Assembly (NCBI RefSeq): GCF_015356865.1
Contig: NZ_JAAFZA010000067.1
Location: 1-45,170 of the forward strand
Direction of reading: 5' to 3'
Origin: Catenulispora pinisilvae
GTDB taxonomy: Bacteria > Actinomycetota > Actinomycetes > Streptomycetales > Catenulisporaceae
Length of the DNA stretch: 45,170 nucleotides
How positions within the stretch are numbered: position 1 is the first letter of the stretch; each line of letters begins with the position of its first letter. This document shows positions 1 through 8,298 of this stretch, one piece after another. The notes beneath the pieces are model-generated. The model saw only the letters and a program-made list of their open reading frames with translations. It made no database searches and was not told the origin of the DNA. The translations under genes and the position numbers were made by a program.

Positions 1-114
1 CCCGAAAAGACCCGAACCCCAAGCGCCTCCCAGTGGGTACTTCTCCCCTCGTGACCGCGCCGGCGCAGCCGTCATGCTGTCCCCGACACCACCGGAATCG
101 CGCGAGGAGACGCA

Positions 115-1551
115 GTGGCCGACACAGGCGCTTTCAACATCGACCTGCCGCTCTTCGGCACGGTCACGACGGATCTGGAGAGCCTGTTCGGCACGGGGAA
201 AGACGCGCTGAGCGAGCTCGGGTCGCTGACGCTGGGCGGTGAGGCGTTCGGGGAGATCGGCTCGTTGGTGGGTTCGGTCAACGGGGAGTTGCACGACAAC
301 CTGCTCAGTTCCCTGACCTCGGGTATGGGGTTGTTCGGGACGCTGAACGGGGCGTTGCAGTGCTGCGCCAGCGACTACGCGTCGTTGGACACGATGGTCT
401 CGGACAGCTTCGGCGCGCTGGGGATCGGCGGGTCGCTGCCCGCGACGCCGGCCGCCGGGACCAGTCCGGCGGACGTCAACAAGTGGTGGAACGGGCTCAG
501 CGGGGATCAGCAGGCGAATCTGCTGAGCAGCGACGCCACCCAGATCGGTGCCATGGACGGTGTCCCGGCCGACGTGCGGGACGCCGCCAACCGGTCGGTG
601 CTGTCGAACCTTCAGACCCAGACCCAGCAGCAGATCACGGATCTGAAGAACACGCCGACCTCGCCCTATGATCCCGAGGGCTACGCGGCGATGGACCAGC
701 AGAAGCAGATCGATGCGCTGCAGGGCAAGCTCGACGGGATGAACGAGCTGCAGAAGGTGATCGGCAACGGCGGGACCGGCGCGACGCAGAAGTACCTGTT
801 GGGCGTCGACACCAACGGCATCGGGCACGCGATCGTCGCCAGCGGGGACCCAGACACGGCCAGCAACGTGGTGACCGTGGTGCCGGGGGTGAGCACCGAC
901 CTGTCGGCCGGGCACGTGGACCAGTACACCACCGCCGCCGACACCATCGTGAACTCCGCGCACAACGCCGACCCGACGCAGTCCACCTCGGCGGTGGCCT
1001 GGATGAACTACAACGCCCCCTCGTCGGTCCCGGGCGCGCTGTTCTCCGGACCCGCGCAGGCCGGCGGGCCGGTCCTGGACAACTTCCAGCAGGGCCTGTA
1101 CGCCACCCACGACCCGGGCGACCCGCTGCACACCACGGTGATCGGCCACAGCTACGGCACCACGGTGGTCGGCGAGGCCACCCAGGCGCCCGGCGGCCTG
1201 CACGCCGACGACGTGGTGCTGGCCGCGAGCCCGGGCACCAACGTGGACAACGCGGCGGCGATGAACGTGCCCGGCGGCGCCTCGCACGTGTGGGCCACCC
1301 GCGACGACAACGACCCGATCGTCTGGGCCGAGGGCTTCCACGACACCGACCCGGTGACCCCGGCCTTCGGCGCGCACGTCTTCAACGGCGGCGTGGGCCC
1401 CTCGGGACTGGTCGCCGCGCACGACTACTACTTCGACCCGTCCTCCCCAGCCATGGCGAACTTCGGGCAGATCGCCACCGGACACTACAACCAGGTGACC
1501 TCGCCGCCGCCGGTTCAGGCCGACCCGTCGTGGTCGTTCCCGATCGAGTGA
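115..1551 (+). CDS. DUF1023-type alpha/beta hydrolase
   Basis: A 478-residue protein whose C-terminal half looks like the actinobacterial alpha/beta hydrolase family DUF1023. The nucleophile elbow is G-H-S-Y-G with Ser346; Asp400 (N-D-P-I) and His436 (A-A-H-D-Y) are plausible partners, giving the Ser-Asp-His order of the fold. The first 200 or so residues are rich in Asp, Gly, Gln and Ser, with a Gln/Thr-rich helical stretch near 165-185, and carry no recognisable enzyme motif. I see no signal peptide or membrane segment. The GTG start is chosen for a GAGGAG-type ribosome site just upstream. The 3' end overlaps the convergent MFS gene by 37 bp. Substrate is unknown; members of this family are often poorly characterised. 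Confidence 0.8.
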   Translation: MADTGAFNIDLPLFGTVTTDLESLFGTGKDALSELGSLTLGGEAFGEIGSLVGSVNGELHDNLLSSLTSGMGLFGTLNGALQCCASDYASLDTMVSDSFGALGIGGSLPATPAAGTSPADVNKWWNGLSGDQQANLLSSDATQIGAMDGVPADVRDAANRSVLSNLQTQTQQQITDLKNTPTSPYDPEGYAAMDQQKQIDALQGKLDGMNELQKVIGNGGTGATQKYLLGVDTNGIGHAIVASGDPDTASNVVTVVPGVSTDLSAGHVDQYTTAADTIVNSAHNADPTQSTSAVAWMNYNAPSSVPGALFSGPAQAGGPVLDNFQQGLYATHDPGDPLHTTVIGHSYGTTVVGEATQAPGGLHADDVVLAASPGTNVDNAAAMNVPGGASHVWATRDDNDPIVWAEGFHDTDPVTPAFGAHVFNGGVGPSGLVAAHDYYFDPSSPAMANFGQIATGHYNQVTSPPPVQADPSWSFPIE

Positions 1552-3206
1552 GCACCTGGCGATAAGGCTTCGGGGAGAGAGGGCCTCCCCGACGAAGCGA
1601 GGTCCCGGTTCGGCTTAGGCCGTGCCGGGACCACGCTTTTGTACGCGGAGCCGCTGTTGTGCGCCAGGACACCGGCCACCGCGAACGCGATCGCGCTGGC
1701 GGCGAGGAGCCAGGCGGCGCGGTGGACGAAGCCCGACCCGCCCGCGTCGCCGGCCAGCGCGCTGAACACCGCGACACCGAGGGCGGCGCCGGTCTGGCGC
1801 ACGGTGTTGCTGGCTCCGGAGGCGACGCCGGGGGCGGCCGGGAGCGTGCGGAGCGCGGCGGCGACGACCGCCGGTGTCAGGATACTGAGGCCGGTACCCC
1901 AGACCGCGAGCGACGGAAGCAGCAGGAGCAGGTCGGGCCCGTTCATGGCGGCGGCCATACCGGCGAAGCCGAGTGCGGCCGCGAACAGGCCGAGCGTGGC
2001 GACCCGCCAGGGCCCATAGCCGGTGGTGAGGCGGCCGGCGGTGGTGCCGAGCAGGGGCAGGGGGAGCATTCCGGGCAGGAGGGTGACGCCGGCTCGCAGG
2101 GGGCTGAGATGGTCGACGTCCTGGAGGACTTGGGTCATCAGGAACAGGGAGCCCAGGACGCAGAAGTTCATGAGGCCGGCGACGGAACACGCCGCGGCCA
2201 ACGGTCGGCGGGCTGCGGGCTCGACGCGCAGGAGGGGGCGCGCTGCTCGGCGTTCCAGGGAGCGGAAGGCCACGGCGGCGGCGATGGTCACCGCGAGCAT
2301 GATCGCGCTCAGGGCCGGCTCATCGCGCACCTGGACCACGGCGGTCACAGCGCACGCCAGCATCACCACGAGGGCAGCCGCTCCCAACCAGGGCACCTCG
2401 CGCGCCGCCGAAGGACTCACCGCGGAAGGCTCGCTCGCCCCGGGTCCGAAAGCAGATGCCCGCGCCGCGCCCAAGCCCAAGCCCGAAGGCGAAGGCGAAG
2501 GCGAAGGCGAAGGCGAAGGCGAAGGCGAAGGCGAAGGCGAAGGCGAAGGCGAAGGCGAATCAGCCATCGAGCTCTGCGCCGCACCGCCCCTCGCAGTTCG
2601 CGCCACTCCCACTGGCGCCCGCACCACCGCCACCAGCGCAGCCACGATCACCGGCACGTTGACCCAGAACACCGCGCGCCACTGGCCCGTCTCCACCAAC
2701 AGCCCGCCCAGCAACGGCCCGGCCGGCAGCGCCGCTCCGCCGACCGCCGCCCACAACCCGACCGCCCGCGCCCGCGCCGTCTCGCTCGGCGCGCTGTCCG
2801 CCAGCAGCGCCAGCGTCCCCGGCAGCATCAGCGCCGCACAGACCCCCTGCGCCGCACGCCCCGCGACCAGGAACCCCAGCCCCGGGGCCACCGCGCACAC
2901 CACCGACGCCGCGCCGAAGCCCGCGAAGCCTGCGAGCACCACCGGCCGGTGGCCGAGCAGGTCGCCGATGGCGCCGCAGGCCAGCAGCAGTGCGGCCAGG
3001 GGCACCGTGTAGGCATCGACCACCCATGCCAGGCCCGAGGCGCCGGCATGTAGACCGGCGCCGATCTGCGGGAGCGCCGTGTTCACGATGGTGACGTCCA
3101 GCAACACCAGGAAGTACCCGCCGCACAGGCCCAAGGTCAGCGCCCGGCTCACGCGTTCTGGTCCCATGCCCCGATCTCCCATGCCTCGATCCTCGGCCCG
3201 GGACAC
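1515..3206 (-). CDS. MFS drug exporter, DHA2 (EmrB/QacA) type
   Basis: A 563-residue major facilitator transporter, the usual size for the 14-helix DHA2 drug:H+ antiporters. The first helix carries L-D-x-T-I-V-N-T-A-L-P, the DHA2 signature, and the antiporter motif C region reads P-A-G-P-L-L-G-G near residue 165. About 14 hydrophobic segments can be traced. Unusually, the loop after helix 6 (about residues 200-270) holds a pure Ser-Pro run of 12 repeats encoded by a perfect hexamer array. The gene is divergent from an ArsR-type regulator only 40 bp away, the classic arrangement for a repressor-controlled efflux pump. The extreme C-terminus overlaps the convergent hydrolase gene. Substrate cannot be read from sequence. 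Confidence 0.9.
   Translation of the reverse strand: MSRAEDRGMGDRGMGPERVSRALTLGLCGGYFLVLLDVTIVNTALPQIGAGLHAGASGLAWVVDAYTVPLAALLLACGAIGDLLGHRPVVLAGFAGFGAASVVCAVAPGLGFLVAGRAAQGVCAALMLPGTLALLADSAPSETARARAVGLWAAVGGAALPAGPLLGGLLVETGQWRAVFWVNVPVIVAALVAVVRAPVGVARTARGGAAQSSMADSPSPSPSPSPSPSPSPSPSPSPSPSGLGLGAARASAFGPGASEPSAVSPSAAREVPWLGAAALVVMLACAVTAVVQVRDEPALSAIMLAVTIAAAVAFRSLERRAARPLLRVEPAARRPLAAACSVAGLMNFCVLGSLFLMTQVLQDVDHLSPLRAGVTLLPGMLPLPLLGTTAGRLTTGYGPWRVATLGLFAAALGFAGMAAAMNGPDLLLLLPSLAVWGTGLSILTPAVVAAALRTLPAAPGVASGASNTVRQTGAALGVAVFSALAGDAGGSGFVHRAAWLLAASAIAFAVAGVLAHNSGSAYKSVVPARPKPNRDLASSGRPSLPEALSPGAHSIGNDHDGSA
2485..2556. repeat. 12 perfect copies of a hexamer, GAAGGC
   Basis: Seventy-two bases of uninterrupted GAAGGC (GCCTTC on the other strand) inside the MFS gene. 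In the gene's frame it encodes alternating Ser-Pro. Copy-number change stays in frame because the unit is 6 bp. The absence of any point change suggests recent expansion. Confidence 0.97.
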
Positions 3207-3234
3207 TTCAGCGGGCGTCGAAGCGATTCCTGCG

Positions 3235-3240
3235 TACGAT
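3235..3240 (+). promoter_or_regulatory. -10 box of the ArsR gene, leaderless
   Basis: TACGAT ends 6 nt before the ATG at 3247, with no ribosome site between. This TANNNT spacing is typical of leaderless actinobacterial transcripts. It lies in the 40-bp divergent gap to the MFS gene, so a bound regulator would cover both promoters. Confidence 0.5.
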
Positions 3241-3246
3241 CGAGAT

Positions 3247-3984
3247 ATGGCTCAGGCCGCCGGCGGAGATCCCCAGATCGCGCAGGTCGCGACGGCGTTC
3301 GCGGACCCGCGGCGGGTCCGGGTGCTCATGGCCCTCGCCGACGGACGTGCGCTCCCGGCGGGGCGGCTGGCCGAGGAGGCGGGGGTCGCGGCCTCGACGG
3401 TGAGCAACCATCTGGCGATCCTGCTCGGCCACGGGCTGGTGACCGCGCAGCAGCAGGGGCGGTACCGCTACTACCGGCTGGCGAACGGCGACGTCGAAGG
3501 CGTGCTGGAAGCGCTGGCCCGACTCGCGCCCCGGACGCCGGTGACCTCGCTGCGCGCCCACACCCGCGCCGCGGCCCTGCGCGCGGCCCGCACCTGCTAC
3601 CGCCATCTGGCCGGTGAACTCGGCGTGAAGCTTTTCGGCGGGATGCTGGAGCGCGGGTGGGTCGTCGGCGGCGACGGCGCCCATCGTGGCGAGGACCCGG
3701 TCGATCGGCTGTCGGCGCCGGGCCGCAAGGACCTGTACCGGCTCACGGATGCCGGTGACGAAGCCCTCGCCGAGTGGGGCGTGGACCGCTCGCTGCTCCG
3801 CAACGACGTGTCACTACGTTACTGCGTCGACTGGACCGAGCAGGCGCATCACCTCGCCGGGCCGCTCGGCACCGCGGTCACCGACCGGCTCTTCGAACTC
3901 GGCTGCATCGCCCGCGGCACCGTCCCGCGCAGCGTCGTCCTCACCCCGCGCGGCAAGGACAGGCTGGCCTGGTTGCACCCGTGA
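3247..3984 (+). CDS. ArsR-family repressor with C-terminal extension
   Basis: A 245-residue winged-helix regulator. Residues about 5-85 hold the ArsR/SmtB fold: A-D-P-R-R-V-R-V-L-M-A-L-A-D, then recognition helix A-A-S-T-V-S-N-H-L and the wing G-R-Y-R-Y-Y-R-L. The remaining 150 residues form a second domain containing L-T-D-A-G and L-T-P-R-G-K-D-R-L elements, found in a subset of long ArsR proteins. No Cys metal site is evident next to the DNA-binding helix, so sensing of an organic ligand is more likely than metal. The start is placed at ATG 3247; extending the frame upstream would run through the MFS promoter. Divergence from the exporter suggests it represses that gene and itself. Confidence 0.88.
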   Translation: MAQAAGGDPQIAQVATAFADPRRVRVLMALADGRALPAGRLAEEAGVAASTVSNHLAILLGHGLVTAQQQGRYRYYRLANGDVEGVLEALARLAPRTPVTSLRAHTRAAALRAARTCYRHLAGELGVKLFGGMLERGWVVGGDGAHRGEDPVDRLSAPGRKDLYRLTDAGDEALAEWGVDRSLLRNDVSLRYCVDWTEQAHHLAGPLGTAVTDRLFELGCIARGTVPRSVVLTPRGKDRLAWLHP

Positions 3985-4206
3985 CGTCCTGATCCGGCGG
4001 GTTTGCGTCTCAGTCCACGGACACCGGCGGCACCGGAATGCCTCGGAATCGCAGAATGTTGTTTCCGTCACGAAACACCCTGATGCGAAGCTGGCGGCTG
4101 TTCCATCGACTCTGTCCCCATACACAGTCATCCGACCGATACCTCCGCGCCCCGCCGGCGGCTAGCGTCACCATCCGTGAACCTCGATAGGAAGGTTTAT
4201 AAAGGC

Positions 4207-6498
4207 ATGCCTGGGACTTATCCGGCTTTGGAGACCCGTCTGGCGCTCGTCTCGACCTACACGCCGCGCCGCTGCGGCATCGCGACGTTCTCCCAGGATC
4301 TGACCACCGCGCTGGCCGAGGCCGCACCCGACCTGGCCGTCGAGATCTGCGCCCTGGACCGGGACGGCCTGGACTACCCCGCCGAGGTGTCCACCGTCAT
4401 CGGCCAGGACTCCTACCCCGACTACCGCCGGGCCGCGGCGCGGCTGGCCGACTCCGGCGTCGAGGTGGTCGTCATCGAGCACGAATACGGGATTTTCGGC
4501 GGCGCCGACGGGGCCTGGATAACCGGGTTCGCCACCGAACTGACCCGGCGCGGCGTGCCGTATCTGGTGACGTTGCACACAGTCTTGTCCGAGCCGAGCT
4601 GGACCCAGGCCGGAACGCTGCACCGGCTGTGCCGGGACGCCGCCGCGGTCACCGTCTTCACCGAGATGGCGCGCACGCTGGCCATCCGCACCGGCATCGC
4701 GCCCCCGGACCGGATCGTCCACCTGCCGCACGGCGCGCCGGCCCCGGTGGCCGACAACGACACCACCGGCGAGATCAGCCCGGAGGTCCGGCGAACCCTG
4801 GCCGCACTGGCCGGCCGGCGGCTGCTGTCCACCTTCGGACTGATCTCCCCCGGCAAGGGCCTGGAGACGGCGATCGAAGCCCTGGGCCGGATCGCCGAGG
4901 AGCACCCGGACGCCGCGTATCTGATCGCTGGATCGACGCACCCTGAGATCGTCCGGCAGAGCGGCGAGGACTACCGCGACAGCCTGATGCTGGCCGCCAA
5001 GCAGGCCGGTGTCGCCGACCGGGTGGCCTTCCTGGACAGCTTCCTGACCGAGACCGAGATCGCCGCGATCCTGACGCAGACCGAGATCTTCCTGACGCCG
5101 TACCGCTCCCGCGAGCAGATCTCCTCCGGGGCGCTGACTTTCGCCATCGCCGCCGGACGGCCCGTGGTGTCCACGGCGTATCACTATGCCGAGGACATGC
5201 TCGGCGACGGTGCCGGTATCACCGTCCCGCCGGAGGACGCCGAGGCCTTCGCCGGGGCGCTGAACGCGCTGCTCGGCGATGACGCCCGACTGGCCGGGGC
5301 CCGGCAGGCGGCGCGCAGGCGCGGGGCCGGGCTGCGCTGGGACGCCGTGGCGCAGCGGTTCGCCGAGATCGTCCGGGCCTGTGCCGCCCAGCGCCGGCGC
5401 TCCCCGGTCCCGGCTTCGGCTACCGCTACAGCTACAGACGCGGTGCAGCTTCCGCGCCTGCAACTCAAGCAGCTGAACCGGCTCACCGACTCCGGCGGGA
5501 TCATGCAGTTCGGCCAGGGCGCGCGGCCGGACCCGGCATCCGGGCACTGCGTCGATGACGTGGCGCGGCTGGCGATCGTGGCGGCCGGGCTGTGCGCGGA
5601 GCAGCCGCAGGCGTTGCGCGGTGCGGCTCCGCACACCTGGCTGGAAACCAGCCTGGAATTCCTGCGGGAGGCTTACGATCCGACCGCTCGGGCGGCCCGG
5701 AACATGCGCGCCGTCGACGGCCGCTGGCTGGACGAGCCGCATTCCGGGGACCACGTCGGGCGGCTGATCTGGGCGCTCGGGGAGGTCGCCTCGGCACCGG
5801 CGGTACCGGACAAGTTCCGGGAGCTGGCCACCGACCAGCTCATGGACGTGCTGCCTGCCGTGCGGAACCTGACCGACCTGCGGAGCACGGCTTACGCGCT
5901 GCTCGGGCTGGTGCAGATTCCGGAACCGACGCCGGAGTTCCGCACTTGCCTGGAGCGACTCGACACGGCCTGGCAGAACGCGACCACCGAGGAATGGCCC
6001 TGGTTCGAGGACCAGCTCTCCTACGACAACGCGCGCCTGGCGCAGGCCCTGGTCGCCGGCGGTGCCCGGATCGGGGACGCGGCGCTGGTCGGCCGGGGGC
6101 TGAAAGCGCTGGACTGGTATCTGGGGCAGGTAGGACTCGGCCCGGTGGACTCCTCACAAGACCGTTTGCGGCTCGTCGGGAATCTGTGGCGGCGCAAGGG
6201 ATCTCCGCGTCCCGACTACGAGGGCGATGAGCAGCCACTGGACGCCGCGGCGGTGGTCGAGGCGTGCGCCCAGGCGTGGCGCGTGACGGCGGACGACCGG
6301 TACGCCAGCGGCGCGCGACGTTCTTTCGCGTGGTTCCTGGGAAACAACCGGCTTGGACTGCCGTTGTACGACGCCGGTTCCGGCGGGTGCCGGGACGGGT
6401 CGCGGTTCGCGGACGTGAACCCGAACCAGGGGGCGGAGTCGACGCTGGCCTATTACCAGGCGCGCCTGGGACTGACTCGGGCGGGGTTGGTGCAATGA
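4207..6498 (+). CDS. GT4 glycosyltransferase fused to a helical-barrel-like domain
   Basis: A 763-residue two-domain protein. Residues about 1-400 are a GT-B fold, family 4 glycosyltransferase: N-terminal T-P-R-R-C-G-I-A-T-F, middle H-E-Y-G-I-F-G-G, then F-G-L-I-S-P-G-K-G-L-E and the donor-site region E-Q-I-S-S-G-A-L-T-F-A-I-A-A-G-R-P-V-V-S-T. Residues about 415-763 are a separate all-helical domain with repeated Trp/Asp-rich helices (H-C-V-D-D-V-A-R, S-Y-D-N-A-R-L-A-Q-A), reminiscent of alpha/alpha-barrel glycan enzymes. I prefer ATG 4207 over an upstream GTG at 4177 because AGGAAGG lies 11 nt before it. The GH130 gene follows after 37 bp, so the two probably form an operon making and remodelling a mannoside- or glucoside-type oligosaccharide. 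Exact donor and linkage are unknown. Confidence 0.85.
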   Translation: MPGTYPALETRLALVSTYTPRRCGIATFSQDLTTALAEAAPDLAVEICALDRDGLDYPAEVSTVIGQDSYPDYRRAAARLADSGVEVVVIEHEYGIFGGADGAWITGFATELTRRGVPYLVTLHTVLSEPSWTQAGTLHRLCRDAAAVTVFTEMARTLAIRTGIAPPDRIVHLPHGAPAPVADNDTTGEISPEVRRTLAALAGRRLLSTFGLISPGKGLETAIEALGRIAEEHPDAAYLIAGSTHPEIVRQSGEDYRDSLMLAAKQAGVADRVAFLDSFLTETEIAAILTQTEIFLTPYRSREQISSGALTFAIAAGRPVVSTAYHYAEDMLGDGAGITVPPEDAEAFAGALNALLGDDARLAGARQAARRRGAGLRWDAVAQRFAEIVRACAAQRRRSPVPASATATATDAVQLPRLQLKQLNRLTDSGGIMQFGQGARPDPASGHCVDDVARLAIVAAGLCAEQPQALRGAAPHTWLETSLEFLREAYDPTARAARNMRAVDGRWLDEPHSGDHVGRLIWALGEVASAPAVPDKFRELATDQLMDVLPAVRNLTDLRSTAYALLGLVQIPEPTPEFRTCLERLDTAWQNATTEEWPWFEDQLSYDNARLAQALVAGGARIGDAALVGRGLKALDWYLGQVGLGPVDSSQDRLRLVGNLWRRKGSPRPDYEGDEQPLDAAAVVEACAQAWRVTADDRYASGARRSFAWFLGNNRLGLPLYDAGSGGCRDGSRFADVNPNQGAESTLAYYQARLGLTRAGLVQ

Positions 6499-6535
6499 TG
6501 GACAACGCCTCTCCAGAAAACAGGGGGAAACGGCT

Positions 6536-7489
6536 TTGCCGACCAAAGACGACGCCATGCGGGATTTGTTCCGCCGTGACCCGGCCAACCCGATCCTCAC
6601 CGCGGAGGACTGGCCCTATCGTGTGAACACGGTGTTCAACCCCGGTGCGGCGATACACAATGCCGAGACCGTTCTGCTGTGCCGGGTCGAGGACCCGCGC
6701 GGGATCTCCCATCTGACGGTCGCGCGCTCGCCCGACGGCGTGCACGGCTGGCGGGTGGAGGCCAAACCGCTGCTCGCCGAGGACCCGGGCGACCACACCT
6801 CGATGTGGGGCGTGGAGGACTGCCGCGTCACGTGGGTCGAGGAGCTGGAGCGGTACGTGATCGCGTACACGGCTTACGGCCCGTCAGGACCCTGCGTCGC
6901 GCTGGCCACCACCGAGGACTTCGAGTCGGTGGAGAAGCTGGGCGCGGTCATGCCGCCCGACGACAAGGACGCGGCGCTGCTGCCGCGCCGCGTCAACGGC
7001 GAATTCGTCCTCTACCACCGCCCGGTCAGCTCCCGCTACGGCAACCGCGGCAACATCTGGCTGTCCCGCTCGGCCGACCTCACGCACTGGAGCGCGCCGG
7101 AGCCGGTGATGGCCAGCCGCGAGGGGCCGTGGTGGGACGCCGCGCGCATCGGCCTGGGGCCGGCCCCGATCCAGACCGAGCACGGCTGGCTGGGCATCTA
7201 CCACGGGGTGAAACAGATGCCGGCCGGCCCGATCTACCGCGCCGGACTGGTGCTGTTCGACCTGGACAATCCCGCGCGGGTCCTGCGCCGCTCCCCGGCT
7301 TGGGTGATGGGGCCCGCAGCTGACTACGAGACGCGGGGCGACGTGCCGAACGTCGTGTTCCCGACCGGAATGGTGCACGACCCGCAGACCGACGAGCTGC
7401 GGCTCTATTACGGGGCCGGGGATTCGGTCGTCGCGCTGGCGACCGCGAATCTCAGTGAATTGATGGAATTCCTCTGGCAGAACAGCTGA
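6536..7489 (+). CDS. GH130-family glycoside phosphorylase or hydrolase
   Basis: A 317-residue single-domain five-bladed propeller enzyme of family GH130, whose known members mostly phosphorolyse beta-mannosides. Visible family features are F-N-P-G-A near residue 40, R-V-E-D-P-R-G near 55, W-G-V-E-D-C-R-V near 90, K-D-A-A-L-L-P near 145, W-W-D-A-A-R-I-G near 200, G-W-L-G-I-Y-H-G and the C-terminal Y-Y-G-A-G-D-S-V. The TTG at 6536 is taken as start since AGGGGG sits 8 nt upstream; ATG at 6557 would give a protein seven residues shorter. There is no signal peptide, so it acts in the cytosol. Coupling to the upstream glycosyltransferase argues for turnover of that enzyme's product, releasing sugar phosphate if phosphorolytic. 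Confidence 0.88.
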   Translation: MPTKDDAMRDLFRRDPANPILTAEDWPYRVNTVFNPGAAIHNAETVLLCRVEDPRGISHLTVARSPDGVHGWRVEAKPLLAEDPGDHTSMWGVEDCRVTWVEELERYVIAYTAYGPSGPCVALATTEDFESVEKLGAVMPPDDKDAALLPRRVNGEFVLYHRPVSSRYGNRGNIWLSRSADLTHWSAPEPVMASREGPWWDAARIGLGPAPIQTEHGWLGIYHGVKQMPAGPIYRAGLVLFDLDNPARVLRRSPAWVMGPAADYETRGDVPNVVFPTGMVHDPQTDELRLYYGAGDSVVALATANLSELMEFLWQNS

Positions 7490-7502
7490 TGAGGTGAGAC
7501 CG

Positions 7503-7548
7503 GCCGCTGCCTCACGAAGGATGTGGGGCGGCGGCTGAGTCTTTTTCC
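7503..7548 (+). terminator. Rho-independent terminator after the GH130 gene
   Basis: A 13-bp stem (GCCGCTGCCTCAC against GTGGGGCGGCGGC, two G-U pairs in RNA) with a short loop, followed within 6 nt by a run of five T. It lies 14 bp past the GH130 stop and also faces the convergent His-rich gene. Confidence 0.85.
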
Positions 7549-7556
7549 ACTTGGGC

Positions 7557-7859
7557 TCAGTGGTCGTCCCAGTGCCCGCCGTGGGCGGCGTGCCGGTGGC
7601 CGTCGTGCAGGTAGTCCACGTGGTCCTCGTGCGGGACGCCGACGTGGCCGCAGTCCGGGCCGTGCTCGTGCGTGTGGTTCAGGTGCTGGATGTGGCTCGC
7701 GGTCTCGCACTCGTCGGTGTGGCCCTGGTGCACCCGGTGCAGGTGGCCGTCGTGGGCGTAGTCGACGTGGTCTTCATGCGGCACGGCGACGTGGCCGCAG
7801 CCCTCGCCGTGGACGTGGGTGTGGTCGGCGAGCGGATGGTGTTCCATCAAGGTGGCCAT
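7557..7859 (-). CDS. Histidine-rich metal-binding protein, tandem duplicated
   Basis: A 100-residue soluble protein made almost entirely of two similar units, roughly residues 12-50 and 62-100. Each reads H-T-H-x-H-G-x-x-C-G-H-V-x-V-P-H-E-D-H-V-D-Y then H-D-G-H-x-H. About a quarter of all residues are His, with one conserved Cys per unit in C-G-H, which points to binding of zinc or another transition metal. Similar short single-unit proteins occur in actinobacteria and are sometimes labelled zinc transporter components, a name the sequence does not justify because there is no membrane segment. Start at ATG 7859 is chosen for GAAGGGA 8 nt upstream. An AT-rich promoter with an overlapping dyad precedes it. 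Confidence 0.85.
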   Translation of the reverse strand: MATLMEHHPLADHTHVHGEGCGHVAVPHEDHVDYAHDGHLHRVHQGHTDECETASHIQHLNHTHEHGPDCGHVGVPHEDHVDYLHDGHRHAAHGGHWDDH

Positions 7860-7898
7860 GCGGGGGTCCCTTCGCGGTGCCGGGGATGCCTTGGCATC

Positions 7899-7926
7899 AT
7901 TATATAGCGAATTGTGCATATATCGA
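7899..7926 (-). promoter_or_regulatory. Promoter with overlapping AT-rich dyad
   Basis: On the minus strand a perfect TATAAT (7904-7899) is preceded by TCGATA (7926-7921) at 16 bp, giving a start site about 30 nt before the His-rich gene. Between and over these boxes lies a 22-bp hyphenated dyad, TATAT-N4-AATT-N4-ATATA (7901-7922). Such placement is expected for a repressor operator. A Zur- or Fur-family regulator would fit the metal-binding product, but the site is not a textbook match. Confidence 0.6.
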
Positions 7927-7960
7927 AGGTATGGTTTATTCAGCCCGCATCGGGCCGCGC

Positions 7961-8176
7961 TCAGTCCGTCTCGTCAATCTGGAACCCGACCTTCAGCCCG
8001 ACCTGGTAGTGCGCGATCTCGCCGTCCTTCAGGTGGCCGCGGATCTGCGTGACCTCGAACCAGTCCAGCTTGTGCAGGGTCGCGCCGGCCCGCTTGATGC
8101 CGTTGCGGATCGCGGCGTCGACGCTGTCGTGCGAGGTGCCGACGATCTCGGTGACGCGGTACGTGTGCTCGCTCAT
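7961..8176 (-). CDS. Dodecin, flavin storage protein
   Basis: A 71-residue protein, exactly the size of dodecins, which assemble into hollow dodecamers that stack pairs of flavins (FMN, riboflavin or lumichrome) and protect the cell from free flavin. The diagnostic features are present: Y-R-V-T-E-I-V-G-T-S at the first strand, the helix S-V-D-A-A-I-R-N-G-I, the flavin-stacking Trp39 in D-W-F-E-V, then I-R-G-H-L and Gln58 in H-Y-Q-V. The start is ATG 8176, since this matches the family N-terminus, rather than any upstream codon. It is transcribed toward the His-rich gene but about 100 bp and that gene's own promoter separate the two. Confidence 0.95.
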   Translation of the reverse strand: MSEHTYRVTEIVGTSHDSVDAAIRNGIKRAGATLHKLDWFEVTQIRGHLKDGEIAHYQVGLKVGFQIDETD

Positions 8177-8298
8177 GGCTGCTCTCCCGGTTTTCCCGCG
8201 GTCCGGTGTCCCCCGGTCCAGGCTCGGCCAGGTATCGGCGCCACGCATCCGGTGAGCGGTCCGAACGGGTGAGACGCGGCCGGGAACCGCGGCCGGGC

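Noticed and set aside
1-114. Gene end or regulatory site at the left edge
   Set aside because: Only 114 bp; I see a ribosome site for the first gene but no other supported feature.
1659-3053. Plus-strand open frames across the MFS gene, with Arg- or Lys-Ala-rich runs
   Set aside because: They arise by reading the GAAGGC array and the MFS gene on the wrong strand; no ribosome site and no family match.
1515-3206. The MFS exporter as the lanthipeptide transporter
   Set aside because: It lies about 7 kb away with its own divergent ArsR regulator and several unrelated genes between.
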